Assembly: GCA_035771175.1 (NCBI GenBank)
Contig: CM069600.1
Location: forward strand, 11,121,729 to 11,185,728
Length of the DNA stretch: 64,000 nt
Direction of reading: 5' to 3'
DNA from: Paratinospora sagittata
Taxonomy: Eukaryota > Streptophyta > Magnoliopsida > Ranunculales > Menispermaceae
The translations under genes were made by a program, and so were the position numbers. Below are positions 23,860 to 35,061 of the stretch, piece by piece. Under the pieces are notes generated by a model that was given only the letters and a program-made list of their open reading frames with translations, was not told the DNA's origin and did not search any database. Each line of letters opens with the position of its first letter. Position 1 is the first letter of the stretch.

Positions 23860-24349
23860 GGAGCAACTAAACATACCACAATATTTAATCTTCGTACTGC
23901 ACCTAAAATTTTTTTTTTTTTTCTAAAACACCCTTGTATGAATTGTCTAAACTACCCTTAAATTAATTTTATTTCCACCCAACTCATTTTTACTAAATTT
24001 ACCCCACCATCAATCCTTACACTATTCATCTTCTTCATCCCACAAATCCCAAACTCTTCATTTTCATCCCATAAACCCTAAACCATTGTTCCATTATCAT
24101 TCTTCTATATTGCTCATACCAATCTTCATACCCTTCTTCCTCTAAACACTCTTTATAAGCTTTTACAACCATTTTTTAGGTGTTTTATAGTAGTTTTCTC
24201 AAGTGTGTAGAAGTCTCTAAGGATTCAAAAAATTCGTTCTTCACTCCATTTGAAAGCACAATGGTGGATGATTCAAGTTAATACGAAGTTCAACAATCTT
24301 TGGTGAGTTTTTTTGTGTGTATTTTGGGTTTTAAACAAGAAACATCATC

Positions 24350-24480
24350 ATCGGTTCGGGCCTGCGTGCCCGAACCTATTAAATAGGTTTGGTCTATGTA
24401 ACAGAACCTGTGTATTAGGTTTGGTCAGACAGACCGAACCTATTTGTTAAGTTCGGTTACATATGACCGAACCACTTGTT
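24350..24480. repeat. GGTTCGGT palindromes in the MULE, left cluster
   Basis: Several inverted copies of GGTTCGGT/ACCGAACC and variants (for example TTCGGGCCTGCGTGCCCGAA) form potential hairpins. Similar clusters lie at 25081..25205, 25465..25590, 25850..25980, 26238..26335 and 26860..26955. Confidence 0.75.
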
Positions 24481-24570
24481 TTCCTTTTTTTTTTAGTCTT
24501 GTTAAATGAAATTGTTTTTTTTATGTCCTTGTGATTGTTTTAATAGTTATTATTATTATTATTATTGTAG

Positions 24571-24822
24571 AACGAAGGGTCAAGCCAAGGCAATATGATT
24601 GGTTCTGATATCGTTATAGACTACATGGAGCAATTCATGCCAAACCTTTCATTCAGTACTAAAGAAGAACTTGTTGGATGGGTCCGTGAAGTTGAAAGAA
24701 GGAATGGATTAGTTCTCATTACTTGCAATTCTGATGATGGGGGTAAAGGTAGACGACCAAGAATCAACTTTGCTTGCGAGAGATTTGGTCAATATAAATC
24801 TGTTGTTGTGTACTGTAGTTAG
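24571..24822 (+). pseudogene. MULE transposase N-terminal fragment
   Basis: After a T-rich stretch ending in a splice-acceptor-like TTATTGTAG, an open frame of 83 codons contains STKEELVGWVREVERRNG and RRPRINFACERFGQY. This pattern of an 'EL..WV.EV...NG' helix followed by a '(K/R)PR..FACER.G.Y' strand is what I know from the N-terminal region of plant MULE/FAR1-type transposases. It stops at 24820..24822 with no zinc finger or DDE core downstream. It is a leftover exon, not a functional gene. The ATG at 24595 is inside the frame. Confidence 0.6.
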
Positions 24823-25019
24823 AACATAGCAATCAATTCACTCATATAGTAATTACTCAATGCTGATTAATCTTTTGTAATAAAATGATAATTTCCTGTA
24901 TCTATTTGGTTGGTGTAAATTATTGATATCAATGGCCTAGAAGGTAGTTCCTATAGTTTGAATAATACTATTGTGTTGAAATATTTTTATTGAACGTGTT
25001 ATTTTTTTACATATGTATT

Positions 25020-26390
25020 CTAGGTAGCCACCGTAACTTACTAGAGGGGCCATCTCCTTGTAAAAAATAAAAAATACAAGGTTCGGTCTGGTCCAACTGA
25101 ACATAAACTCTCAGTTCGGTTGGCTATAGCCGAACCTAATACACAAGTTCAGTTGAACCTAACTGAATTTGTGTATTAGATTTGGTTGGATCCAACCAAA
25201 CCTTGTATTTTGTGTTTTTTTAGACGGGATGACTCCCCTAGTAAGTTACAGTGGTCACCTAGCCCATTTGTTGGTGTTTTCGGTGGACTTCAATTCAATT
25301 TATGTTCCGGTGCACTGTTATCCCCTTATTGCTTCTAATCAGTGGGAAACGGTACACCGACATTCAAATGAGGTGGAATGTAGGTCGAAATGGACTCACG
25401 AGGCTTCAAGAGCCATGAAAGTATAATTACAACACAAGGATCATCGTAAAAAACCAAAAAAAAAATGTTCGGTTGAGTCAAATCGAACATAAACTCTCGG
25501 TTCGGTTGGCTGAAGGCGAACCTAATATTCAGGTTCAGTTGAACTGAACCAAACCAAACCTATGTATTAGGTTTGGTTGGATCTGACCGAACCTTGTATT
25601 TTGTGTTTTTTTAGACGAGATGGCCCCTCGAGTAAGTTACAGTGGTCACCTAGTCCAATTGTTGGTGTTTTCAGTAGACTTCGATTCAATTTGTGTTCCG
25701 GTGCACCGTTACCCCCCCTTATTGCTTCCGATCGGTGGGAAACGATACACCGGTGTTCAAATAAGATGGAATGTATTAATGGACTCAGGAGGCTTCAAAG
25801 GCCATGAAAGTGTAACTACAACACAAGGATCATCGTAAAAAACACAAAATACAAGGTTCGGTTGGATTCGACCGAACCTAATACATAGGTTCAGTTGCAC
25901 CTGATTAAACCTGTGTATTAGGTTCGGTTATATCCAACCGAATCAAGAGTTTATGTTCGGTTTGACCCAACCGAACCTTGTATTTTCGATTTTTTACGAT
26001 GATCCTTGTGTTGAAATTATGCTTTTATGGCTCTTGAAGTCTCGTGAGTCCATTTTGACCTACATTCCACCTCATTTGAATGTCAGTGTACCATTTCCAA
26101 TCGATTGAAAGCAATAAGGGGGCTAACGGTGCACCAGAACACAAATTGAATCGAAGTCCACCGAAAACACCAACAAATGGGCTAGGCGACCACCGTAACT
26201 TACTAGAGGGGCCATCCCGTCTAAAAAAATACAAAATACAAGGTTTGGTTAGGTTCAATTGAACCTGCGTATTAGGTTCGATTGTATCCAACTGAACCGA
26301 GAGCTTATGTCCGATTGAACTCGATCGAACCTTGTATTTTTTATTTTTTACTAGGGGATGGCCCTTCTAGTAAGTTACGGTGGGTACCTA
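25020..26390. repeat. Internal array of direct and inverted ~400-bp units in the MULE
   Basis: A unit beginning AGTAAGTTACAGTGGTCACC and ending CACAAGGATCATCGTAAAAAA appears on the plus strand at about 25240..25450 and 25632..25843, and inverted at about 25993..26210. Shorter inverted or direct pieces (GTAACTTACTAGAGGGGCCA) lie at 25030 and 26350. Short open frames in the units differ between copies and look non-coding or like a decayed captured fragment; I do not recognise them. Confidence 0.8.
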
Positions 26391-27534
26391 GAATTCATAT
26401 ATACAAAAATAACACGTTCAACAAAAACATTTCAATACAATGGTGTCATTCAAACTATAGGAACTACCATATAATGGTATCATTCAAAGTACACCTCCAT
26501 TTCAACGTAAAGCAAAGAAACGAATTTCAATTTGAAATTATAGTTTAGTCCAAAAGTAGTATATCATTACAACTCAAAACAAAAACTACGAGACAACATT
26601 TTTTCAGTATTAGTAATCTCTTGCGCAACATTTTGTGTGCTTGTTTCATTGATCTCTTCTTCTTCCTTCACATTGCTTTGAACATCTGGTAAATTGGAAC
26701 AGATTGGCTGAGCACATGCAACACTTTGATCGGATTGGGTTGTATCGCGTCTCCTCGTCATATCTACATACCACATCAAAAAATAAACTTACTAGAATAG
26801 TTTCTGTAATGAAAAAACCGAAAATACAAAAACAAAAAGCAAAACAAATGGGAAAATCATGGTTTGGTAGTGCCCTACAGAACCTAATGCTTCGGTTTGG
26901 TCCTGCACTACCAAACTTTGGAGACCGATTCGGCAGTGCCTACCGAACCATGGTTTTCAAGGGCTATGTTAACACTTTTGCCCTTGTTTTTTTTTTCATA
27001 CACACAAAAATACAATAAACAAATAACTGCACAATGGAAAAGGCAAAATAATCGCTCAACACATGCACAAATACATAAATGTACCCAAAATTTTTATGAA
27101 ATGAAAAATACCTCAAAAAAGTTGGAAATATTCTTCGAAGATGCTGAAACAACACCCAAACAATGGTAAAAATCTCAATCTATAAGCTTCGTTTGACGAT
27201 TTTTGGAAAAAATACGGTTCGTATCGAAGAGGAAGAAGAAGCTCGTATCAAAGAAGAAGAAGAGGAAGAACGACAATGGCGCAAGGTTCAAGCTTGAAGA
27301 ACGGCAATGACGCGAGCTTGAACAAATGGCAATGGTGGAATAGAATAGGTTGGAGGGTTTTTTTTTTTTTTTTGAATCGACGATATTTTTTTTTTGTTTG
27401 TTTTTTGTAATTGAGGGTTATTTTAGGGAGTATTGGATATTTTTTTGAGGTAAAAAAAGTAGGTTACTATTGAGTGTTGTAAAAAGAGTAAATGTGGTGT
27501 GAGGAGTAAATATTATGGTATGTTTAGTTGCTCC

Positions 27535-27720
27535 CTTTTTTTAATTTTATTTCCTAATTTATCCTTCTCACATCTAAGTTTTACTCCTAATTGCCCTCAT
27601 TAATATATTTGAATGATTTTAGTTATTTGGATTATATTGAAGACAAAAAATATATAATTCTTTTTTAAGAAAATTTATTTTGTTCTAATTATCTTTTAGT
27701 AAAAACCATGCGCGACGACA
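27535..27720 (+). repeat. Dispersed repeat, right part
   Basis: Continues the repeat interrupted at 23859. It matches about 31370..31510 through TTTACTC(C/T)TAATT, ATTTGAATGATTTTAGT and TATATAATT. Confidence 0.7.
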
Positions 27721-28032
27721 CAGCATAAACACTAGTATAAATACTACTACTACTAATAATAATAATGCCTTTAATTTGAAACTTTAATTTTAATAAAAAG
27801 AGTTCAACATTAATAATTAAAAAAAAGAAAGAAAGTGCAGCGCTATTATGCATAATATATGCATAATAGAGTTCAACATTACTAATTATAGAATATTAAC
27901 TTAAATTTTACTGGTGTTATCTTTTAGTAAAAATACTAACATAATATAGAAATGAGAGTAAAAAAAAGTTTAAAGTGATAATTGAAAAGGTTAAAATTAG
28001 AAATATATCAATATAAATTTTAAAAAAAATAC

Positions 28033-28206
28033 AGAAAATGTTAATCTAACTACAAAAAAATGTAACTTCAAGTACAACCACACAGACACAACCATTGGAT
28101 TATTTATTACACATTTTGAAATATGCAACACACATCCATCCAATTGTTATGAATGTATAGCTGCACTTAGAGTTATATTTTTTGTAGTTAGATTAACATT
28201 TTTCTC
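28033..28206. mobile_element. Small MITE
   Basis: Inverted ends GAAAATGTTAATCTAACTAC and GTAGTTAGATTAACATTTTTC enclose about 110 bp of non-coding DNA. The inverted repeat continues inward (ACAAAAAAATGTAACT against AGTTATATTTTTTGT). No clear target duplication is visible, so the superfamily is unassigned. Confidence 0.75.
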
Positions 28207-29091
28207 GTAGAAAATAGTGAGAAAAGTTATTCATAAGCTGTGACACTTCTATATCATTAAAAGTAAGCACACGCACCTTATTTGTCAAATATGAGGCCTT
28301 TTAGTAGGAGCTAAATCTCAACTCAATTCAAACAAGTTTGGCATGGTATCTTCCAACCCAACCCTACCTTAATATTCTTTATACACAACTTAACCCTACC
28401 CAAGCGAGCTCGGGTTGGTCAATCATGTTGGCTTTTATAATGATTTTAGTATAAGTTAATTAACTTCAAACAATATGAAAGTAAGGTAATTGGAAACATT
28501 TTGTTAAATAACATATCTTATCGTATAAATAAAGATATATAGTGATAAAATTTGTTAATTTAGTTTTAAATAATAAAGACATCAATACAAAGTAATGATG
28601 GATATTAAAAAGAAATCAATTTCAAGAGCTTAGTTTTAATTACAATATAATAATATTATCTTATAAAAATGATCATTATGTTGTAAAATAAAGAAGACTC
28701 TACAAATAAAATAAATAAAAAGAGACATGCTTGAGAAAAAATAGAGAAATGGAAGGAGAAATTTTATTCTCATAATATTCTAGACTTGAATAACTCTATT
28801 TTTATCAAGTGGAACATACATTGTGTTGAGTATATCATGTGAATTTATGTTGATTGACGGGTCAAAGCTGTAACATAGAGGAGACATCTTCTCCAAAAGC
28901 CAATATGAGAGTATACTAAACCTAATTAATTAGTTGAAGTATTAGGTGGAATAAAAAATACAAAACTAATTATAGTCAAAAAGCCCACTATTACATCAGC
29001 TTTTAACTTTAATACATCAAAATAACACATTTTTTAATAAACTTATAAATCTGATAAGGATGCTCTCCTCATTATTTTCCTTTTATTTTTC

Positions 29092-29248
29092 TTAAATGAT
29101 GATTAATTACAATACTTGTCTAAATAATTTAATTAATGGTTGTGATTTTTTGAACGCTGGCTCTCTATTTCTTCTCCCTATTCATTGATCGAAGCAATTG
29201 CAATTGAAATTTATTGGCGCTAATAGTTTCAATGCATTAGCACTTGAA
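29092..29248. repeat. Duplicated segment, copy 1 (3' of bHLH gene)
   Basis: Shares with 33441..33607 ATGATGATTA(A/G)TTACAATACTTGTC, TTAAT(T/G)ATGGTTGTG, AAGCAATTGCAATTG, TTTATTGGCGC and CACTTGAA, in the same order and orientation. Similarity stops at CACTTGAA, where copy 2 meets the Harbinger-type element. Confidence 0.8.
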
Positions 29249-29419
29249 AACGCACTAATTAATAAAATGCAATAATAATTTACTACTCTGAAAAAATGAA
29301 TTTTACAACAACAACAACAAAAGAGAGTGAGACAAAAAGAATAAATAAAAGCTAAAAATCTAAATAACTAAATAAAGGAAGAAAGAACCAAAAACGCATT
29401 TCCACATGCTATCATCATC

Positions 29420-30683
29420 TTATCTCTTCAGTAACTTTGCTGAACCAACACTGTCTTTGTCTTTAGAGGTTAGATTGTCTATTTGAGTCGTCTCATGATC
29501 TCTTGCAAGGGTTTCAACGAACTCTTCTGGAACCAAGCACCTCTCCTTTGAGTACAGCTTTTCTTGTATAATAGGAGATGAAAGAAGAACTTGCAGTAAT
29601 TGTTCTCCCTTTGCATAACTATGGGATTCTTCATCTTTGTTACTTTCCTGCACATCATAAACACCTACCCATTAGTACTCTTGTCCATATATCATCCCAA
29701 AGAAGAACCAAAAATAAATAAAAAATACACTGATGTGTTTAATTGGTAGAAAAGAAAATGAAGATTTTCTTGAGAAACTTAGTGGTTTTTTCTTGAGAAA
29801 ACCCTATTTTTCATGAATGCTTACAACCATAAGAAAATTATTTTTTCACGTCTAACAAATTACAAACCACGAGAAAATTTTCTTAAAAAAGTTCTCTTAT
29901 TAAGAGAATTATCTCTTATAAATAAAATATTAGCTACCAAATAATAGGATAATATATATACATATAAATACGCACCTGATCATAATGAATGAGTTGAAGA
30001 ATTCCAACTTGGGCTTGCAAAAACTTGACATACTTGAAAGCAGCTTGAAACATCTCAGCTGTATTCATCTTATTCCCACCAGGAATAAGCTTCCCAAGCT
30101 CTTGTGTCTTCTCACTGATCTTCCTTCTTCTCTGCCTTGCCGCAACACTCTGTACTGACAAATTATTACTACCCTCATCACCGCCACCGCCGCTGCTACC
30201 ATTATAATTAGATATGGGCTTCTTTTGCGCTTCATGACGAATCCCGGGAAACAAGAACTGATCATTAAGAGTACAACTAGTAGTACTACTTGAGAAATCA
30301 ATGTAATTAGATGGATTTACATGATAATACCCATTGAAGCAATTCTTCAGCAAAAAATTGTCATCTGGGTAGTTATGATAATATTCCAGCTGATTATAAT
30401 CATCAGTACTACTACCATTGCAACTGCAGCAGCTGCTTCTTGTTATCTTCTGGCGTTTTGAGTAGTTATAATTGTAAGAGTTGTAGCAGCATTCAAAACA
30501 ATCTTCGTGATCATGATCAGCAGGTGAGATTGATGAGAAGATCATTAGCTGATCAACATCTTGTATTAATGGGTCATGATAATAAGGAAGATTATAATAT
30601 AGAGGATCGGTTTGGAGATTATAGAATGAATCAGAGAGAGTGTAATTTGGGAGATTGAGGCCTAAAACTTCTCCTGTCGCCAT
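29420..30683 (-). CDS. bHLH transcription factor, two exons
   Basis: Exon 1 is 30683..29976 (236 codons) and exon 2 is 29647..29420 (75 codons plus stop), giving 311 residues. The 328-bp intron begins GTGCGT, ends TGTGCAG, and keeps phase 0. The bHLH domain (basic region SVAARQRRRKISEKTQELG, loop LIPGGNKMNT, helix 2 EMFQAAFKYVKFLQAQVG) is at about residues 176..230, ending just before the intron. The N-terminal half is rich in Tyr, Asn, Asp and Ser with a CSSCNGSS-like Cys cluster, as in activation regions. The domain most resembles the small plant subgroup containing Arabidopsis bHLH52/bHLH53 (from memory; a tree would decide). It would act as a nuclear DNA-binding dimer. It is the only apparent host gene here, surrounded by transposons. 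Confidence 0.9.
29648..29975 (-). other. Intron of the bHLH gene
   Basis: Bounded by GT (29975..29974) and AG (29649..29648) on the minus strand, 328 bp, AT-rich. It contains repeated TTTTCTTGAGAAA-like sequences near 29770..29900 that can pair with one another. Confidence 0.85.
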
Positions 30684-31312
30684 CTTTGTTTGTCTAAATA
30701 TACAACAAGATCATGTGGAGACGTTGAAGAGGAAGAAAGTAGTTTTTTGTTTAATTTTTTAAGTAATAATGGAGGAAAAAAAGGAACCGATAAGGATGAA
30801 GAAGGGAAGGTCATCCAAACTGTTGGAGCGGTTATCCTAACCGTCTCAGTTGTGGAGCAATTTCACTTAATAAGAGCTAGTTTTGGAGTACTTGATTTTA
30901 TATTGTATATTAATGTTAATTTACTTTTATACCCTTCTAAATGTAAAACTAAAAAATTATAGTATTAAAAAATCTTCAGAGGAGAAGGGGCACTTTTGGG
31001 ATTTATTTAAAAAAAAATGAAGTAATTACCTAACTTGTAGGAACGACGTGAGCGAGAGCGAGAGCGTGAGGGAGATGTAGGAGTTAAGTTAGGGCGGTTA
31101 AAAACGGTTTCTTTAACCGTTTTCTTCCTCAAACCTAAAAGGTGCTTAGGTGGAAAATTCTTGAATTTTTATTTTCATCATTTTTATATTATTAGAATTG
31201 ATGGTGAAGCCCTTTCTTTTTTTTATTATTCAAAATACCTTTAAAAAGTTTATTATATAATTAATTTTAAAAAAATTAATTTTATTGTCAATAAGGCTAA
31301 TTTAAATAGTAA
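30684..31312. other. 5' flank of the bHLH gene
   Basis: Holds the presumed promoter. On the minus strand a CAATATAAAA TATA-like box at about 30898..30907 lies about 220 bp upstream of the ATG. A purine-rich GAGCGAGAGCGAGAGCGTGAG run lies near 31050. No gene is supported; small open frames are incidental. Confidence 0.45.
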
Positions 31313-31540
31313 TTTTGTAATTAACTAATTTTTAGTTTTTCGTGCACCCTACAGTTTAGGCTTTTTTTAGTAAATTTTTTCCTTAATTTATCTTTTTAAG
31401 TTTTAAGTTTTACTCTTAATTATTCTCATCCATATTTTTAAATGATTTTAGTCATTTTGATTATATTAAAAGATAAAACATATATAATTATTTTTAATAC
31501 AAATCATATGTAGCACACTTGTATAAACATTAATATTTAT
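31313..31540 (+). repeat. Uninterrupted copy of the repeat that hosts the MULE
   Basis: AATTAACTAATTTTTAG, CACCCTACAG and the following T-run, TTTTACTCTTAATT, AAATGATTTTAGTCATTTTGATTATATT, ACATATATAATT and ATAAACA match 23795..23859 plus 27535..27720 in order. It shows what the MULE target looks like without the insertion. Confidence 0.75.
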
Positions 31541-31842
31541 TTGTTGTAGATTTTTAAATCTATACGACCCCAATAACTGTTTTTTTTTTAGTGCTGACAC
31601 AAGGTCAGAGGATACTGGCACGGGGCTAGAGGAGGCCGGGACACAACTGCGAAGGGTATAAAAGGCCAGATGGAGACTATGCGAACCAACTACCATGATC
31701 TCACTTCCACTTTCATTAGGGGAAGGAAAGTTCCTACTTATTTATAGATAACCATATGTTCAAAGTGATAGTTTTGAAAGTTTGGTAAAATTAATCACAG
31801 GACGAACTTTTTTCAAGTATTTGCATTATATATAGAATAGAA

Positions 31843-31889
<47 letters not shown>

Positions 31890-32818
31890 GTATTGAGTGG
31901 ATACAATCGAATCTTGCACAGTGTGCATCTACCTAAGGGGCATCAGGGCTCACTAATCCCTTCACCAATAATTCATTGGAAATTGAAAGGAAAACTAATG
32001 TCGAGTTTTGAACTCGGGTACTTTCTGTTCTCTAAGCTTCCCCACAACCTTCAAATAATATTAAAAAGATACAAATTTGAATTAATCCGTGAATAATTAG
32101 ATTTTTTTTGGATAAAAAATAATTAGATATTAATGTGTATATACTTGTGTAACACAAATTATTACTATTGTTTAATTAAAATTTAATTATGAGCTAAATG
32201 AAATAATTAGAATGTCCTTTTTCCTAAAAATGAGAAGTAGATAAAATAATAAAACCTAATTCTGAAAAAGGCTATAATAAAGCTTAAATGGTTAGTCAAA
32301 TTATCATTTAATCCTATAATTAGCTACTAAAGAAACGATAATAATAAAGCTTAAATGGTTAATTTTTAAACCTTTATAAAGATGGCTTTAGTGTGAAAAA
32401 CTAGGGCCTATTTTGTTGGGTATTTAAAAACACGTTTTCAAAACATAAATTTTAAAAACTGTTTTTAGAGTTCTTTTTTAGAAAATATAGAAAACAAAAA
32501 AAAATTGCTTTCTTATTTTCTTCCCAAATCTTGAAGATAAATTCAAAAACAATTTTAAAAAATTTGGAAAACAACCTAATTAAGCAATTTTTCATGGAAT
32601 CTTTGTTTCAGGAAAAAAATATTTTTAAATTTTATACCAAACATGACTTTAATTATTCATATTATATATCAGTACTATTATAATAACAAAAGGGAGAGCT
32701 TAAAATATGATGTTTATCTAGTCTTGCAAAATAGCCCTCAAAGATTTTATTATTATATTTTAATTTAGCCTTTGTCCTTTTTTTTATATATATAAAAGTG
32801 CTTATAGAAAAACACATA
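31541..32818. other. AT-rich intergenic DNA with AT microsatellite
   Basis: No gene is seen. It contains (AT)n at about 31844..31885, a less AT-rich patch at 31590..31720 with TATAAAAGG, and at 31990..32030 a possible reverse-strand SINE remnant (AGTTCAAAACTCG). Direct duplication of AATAAAGCTTAAATGGTTA occurs at 32277 and 32343. Confidence 0.6.
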
Positions 32819-33315
32819 GGTCTCGTTTGGCACACAGGATAGGATAAGATTGGACTAAATATAGTTCAAATGTTATGTTTGGGTGTGAGGTGAGATGAGA
32901 TAAAAATAATCTCACTTCATTATGTTATCCCGTTCTAATGGGATAAAATCATCCCAACCAAAATGGTGGGATAATTCTTTTTCTTTTTGGATGCATTTCG
33001 CTCCTCCTCTTCTTCTTCGTGTCTCCTCTTCTTCCTCTTCCTCATTCTTCCTTCTTTTAAAAATAAATAAATAAATAAATAAAATTCATGAACGACCATG
33101 GCTTTGTGATCGCAAAATCATGGTGGTTTTGTGTTTATTTTTTATTTTTTATGTGATTTAATTTTTTTTAATTTAAATAAAAAAATAATTATTTTTCGTT
33201 CCAATCCCAAACATATCACCGAACACATGATTACTCTATTTTTAATCTTATCCTGTCCAATCTAATCCAATTCCATAAAAATAATCATATCTTATTCCGC
33301 ACACCAAACGAGCCC
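32819..33315. mobile_element. MITE with GGNCTCGTTTGG termini
   Basis: Starts GGTCTCGTTTGGCACACAGG and ends in the reverse complement of GGGCTCGTTTGGTGTGCGG. Subterminal GGATAGGATAAGATTGGA pairs imperfectly with CCAATCTAATCC near 33257. It is 497 bp, non-coding, with a CT-rich centre. Clear target duplications are not visible, so Tourist/PIF or hAT origin stays open. Confidence 0.75.
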
Positions 33316-33440
33316 ACCATTTGAAAAAAAAAATGAGTAAAATTGTTCATGCCATAATAAAAATAAAATTGATTGAGTAGTTTAAAAGTGTTTTTGTAAT
33401 AAAAATAAAAAAGCGTACATATAGCATTACTCTTTATTTT

Positions 33441-33607
33441 TTTAAAATGATGATTAGTTACAATACTTGTCAAAATAATTTAATTGATGGTTGTGATTTT
33501 TTAAACACCTAGCTTTCTAATTCTTCGCCCTATTCAGTGATATTCAAAGCAATTGCAATTGCAATTTATTGGCGCCCCTCATTTGTTTCAATGCACTAGC
33601 ACTTGAA
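33441..33607. repeat. Duplicated segment, copy 2
   Basis: Second copy of 29092..29248, ending at CACTTGAA where the Harbinger-type element begins. The two copies bracket the bHLH gene and about 2.7 kb of upstream DNA. Confidence 0.8.
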
Positions 33608-34709
33608 GATTCTCATGTTTGTTTCACTATTTACACTTTTTTAGCAGTGAAAAAGTGATTCTCGAGAAAATAGGATTCTCACTCACGATGGGAAAGTGAT
33701 TCCCATAGGGATAAGTGATATTCACTTTCTCGAGAAAGGTGGGAAAACTTTTATTTAAAAAATAAAAAATATAAAAAAACCATGGCACCCTAAAAAACAA
33801 AATCACCCCCTTTGTTCTTTTCTTCTATTCTGGCGACGACAATCCACATACGATTTCGACGAGAGTTCATCTACATCTCTGGTGAGGTTATTTTGAATTC
33901 CATCAAGGGTTTTCGTAGTTCTGATGAGGTTTCATCGGTTCCAATTGGAGTGAAGTTCCTGCTTCGATCATCTCTATAGTTCAACTTAATCTATCTAGGG
34001 TTGAGAAGTAATCAATTTGTGTTTCTTCCTTGTGATTTGGTGGCATCATAGTTTGTTGAATATCTTGCATTTTATTTTAATAATAATTTAAAAAAAAGTG
34101 AAAATGATTCTTTGGTCCCATGGGTTTTGAAGAAGTCTATTTCCACTTTCTCAATGAGGAAGAGGTGCTTTGACGACCCCCCTCTCAATGAGGAAGAGGT
34201 GCTTTGACGACCCCCCCCCCCCCCCGGTCTCCCTCTCCATTAGAATTTTTATATTTTAATTTTAATTTTTACCGTTATTTAAGTGCTTTAATGGTCTTGG
34301 CCAACCCTTGAACTATTGTGTTTCTTTCAACTATGATCATTGATTTGTATTGATTGAGTCTATGTGTGGGTTCTTATATTTATATTTATTTTATTTTATT
34401 TTTTATCTTTACAAATTCTTGTGTTTCCTAAATTTGTCTAGTAGGATCATAATTTGTATTGCTTGGTTAATTCTCATTTATTTTATTAAAAAAATCTTCT
34501 CATTTCATTATTATATTTTTTTGTTCAAAGCCTTTTCCATTAGTTAATTATTATTATATAAGCAGATATGACTCGTGGTTGCAAAGATAAGAATTGCAAC
34601 AATCATGGTTCAATACATGAAGATTCTAATTAGGAGGCAGAGAAGTAAAAAATAACGGAGGGATAATTCTTTTCATAGTCATCAGATTTGACAACTAAAT
34701 TATCACCGA
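33608..34709 (+). other. Probable 5' part of a PIF/Harbinger-type element
   Basis: Begins where the duplicated segment ends. It includes AGATTCTCATGTTTGTTTCAC, which could be a terminal inverted repeat, and stem-forming copies of CTCGAGAAA (33660, 33731). Further in lie a leader-like stretch from 33800, a 32-bp tandem duplication at 34150..34215 (AATGAGGAAGAGGTGCTTTG) followed by a C-run, and a short frame from ATG 34568 (MTRGCKDKNCNNHG) that stops at 34631. The matching right end is not identifiable. Confidence 0.45.
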
Positions 34710-35061
34710 ATGATAAATAATAGTGATCTAGTATGTATAGAAAACACTCGCATGGATAAAAGAACTTTTTTTATTTTGTGTCACTACCTTAGAACTATCG
34801 GTGGTCTCAAGGGAACAAAAAATATAGATGTTGAAGAGATTGTAGCTGTATTTTTACATATTATAGCTCAAGATACTGAGAATAGAGTTATAAAATGCGA
34901 ATTTGCGCGTTCAGGCGAAACAATTAGCAAAAATATTGTTTTAAGAGCTTTGTTAAGACTCCATGAATTGTTATTGAAAAAGCCAGACCCTGTCCCTCAA
35001 AATTCTACTAATGCACGATGGAAATGGTTTATGAATTGTTTAGGAGCACTAGATGAAACAT
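34710..35061 (+). pseudogene. PIF/Harbinger-type transposase, N-terminal piece
   Basis: A 117-codon frame with RMDKRTFFILCHYLRTIGGL, DVEEIVAVFLHIIAQD, FARSGETIS and WKWFMNCLGALDE matches the N-terminal half of plant HARBI1-like transposases. The final Asp of GALD is the first residue of the catalytic DDE triad. The frame is cut at 35061 by the LTR of element C1. It continues at 43175 and, after another insertion and an intron, at 44699. The protein would cut and paste Harbinger DNA, or could have been a domesticated relative; it is now disrupted. Confidence 0.85.

Larger units (their letters stand above)
23860..27534 (+). mobile_element. Non-autonomous Mutator-like element (MULE)
   Basis: The ends are inverted: GGAGCAACTAAACATACCA at 23860 and its reverse complement TGGTATGTTTAGTTGCTCC ending at 27534, with similarity reaching about 30 bp inward. 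The 3.7-kb body contains a MULE transposase N-terminal fragment, a large internal array of direct and inverted repeats, and short palindromes with GGTTCGGT. No transposase catalytic core is visible. Flanks are runs of T, so the expected 9-bp duplication cannot be resolved. Independent support comes from the flanking repeat, which is continuous at about 31313..31540. Family assignment rests on the transposase fragment. Confidence 0.8.
27721..29419. other. AT-rich intergenic DNA, 3' flank of the bHLH gene
   Basis: No gene is seen. It holds a small MITE (28033..28206), a short perfect palindrome near 27843..27870 (CTATTATGCATA on each side of the centre) and the first copy of a duplicated segment (29092..29248). 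TTTATT near 29209 could be a reverse-strand polyadenylation signal for the bHLH gene. Confidence 0.6.

Noticed and set aside
31980..32060. Possible SINE on the minus strand (AGTTCAAAACTCG as B-box)
   Set aside because: No convincing A-box, tail or target duplication was found.
34568..34633. Short frame starting MTRGCKDKNCNNHG as the true start of the Harbinger-type transposase
   Set aside because: It stops after 21 codons and the following sequence has several stops; it could be the decayed N-terminus but cannot be shown.
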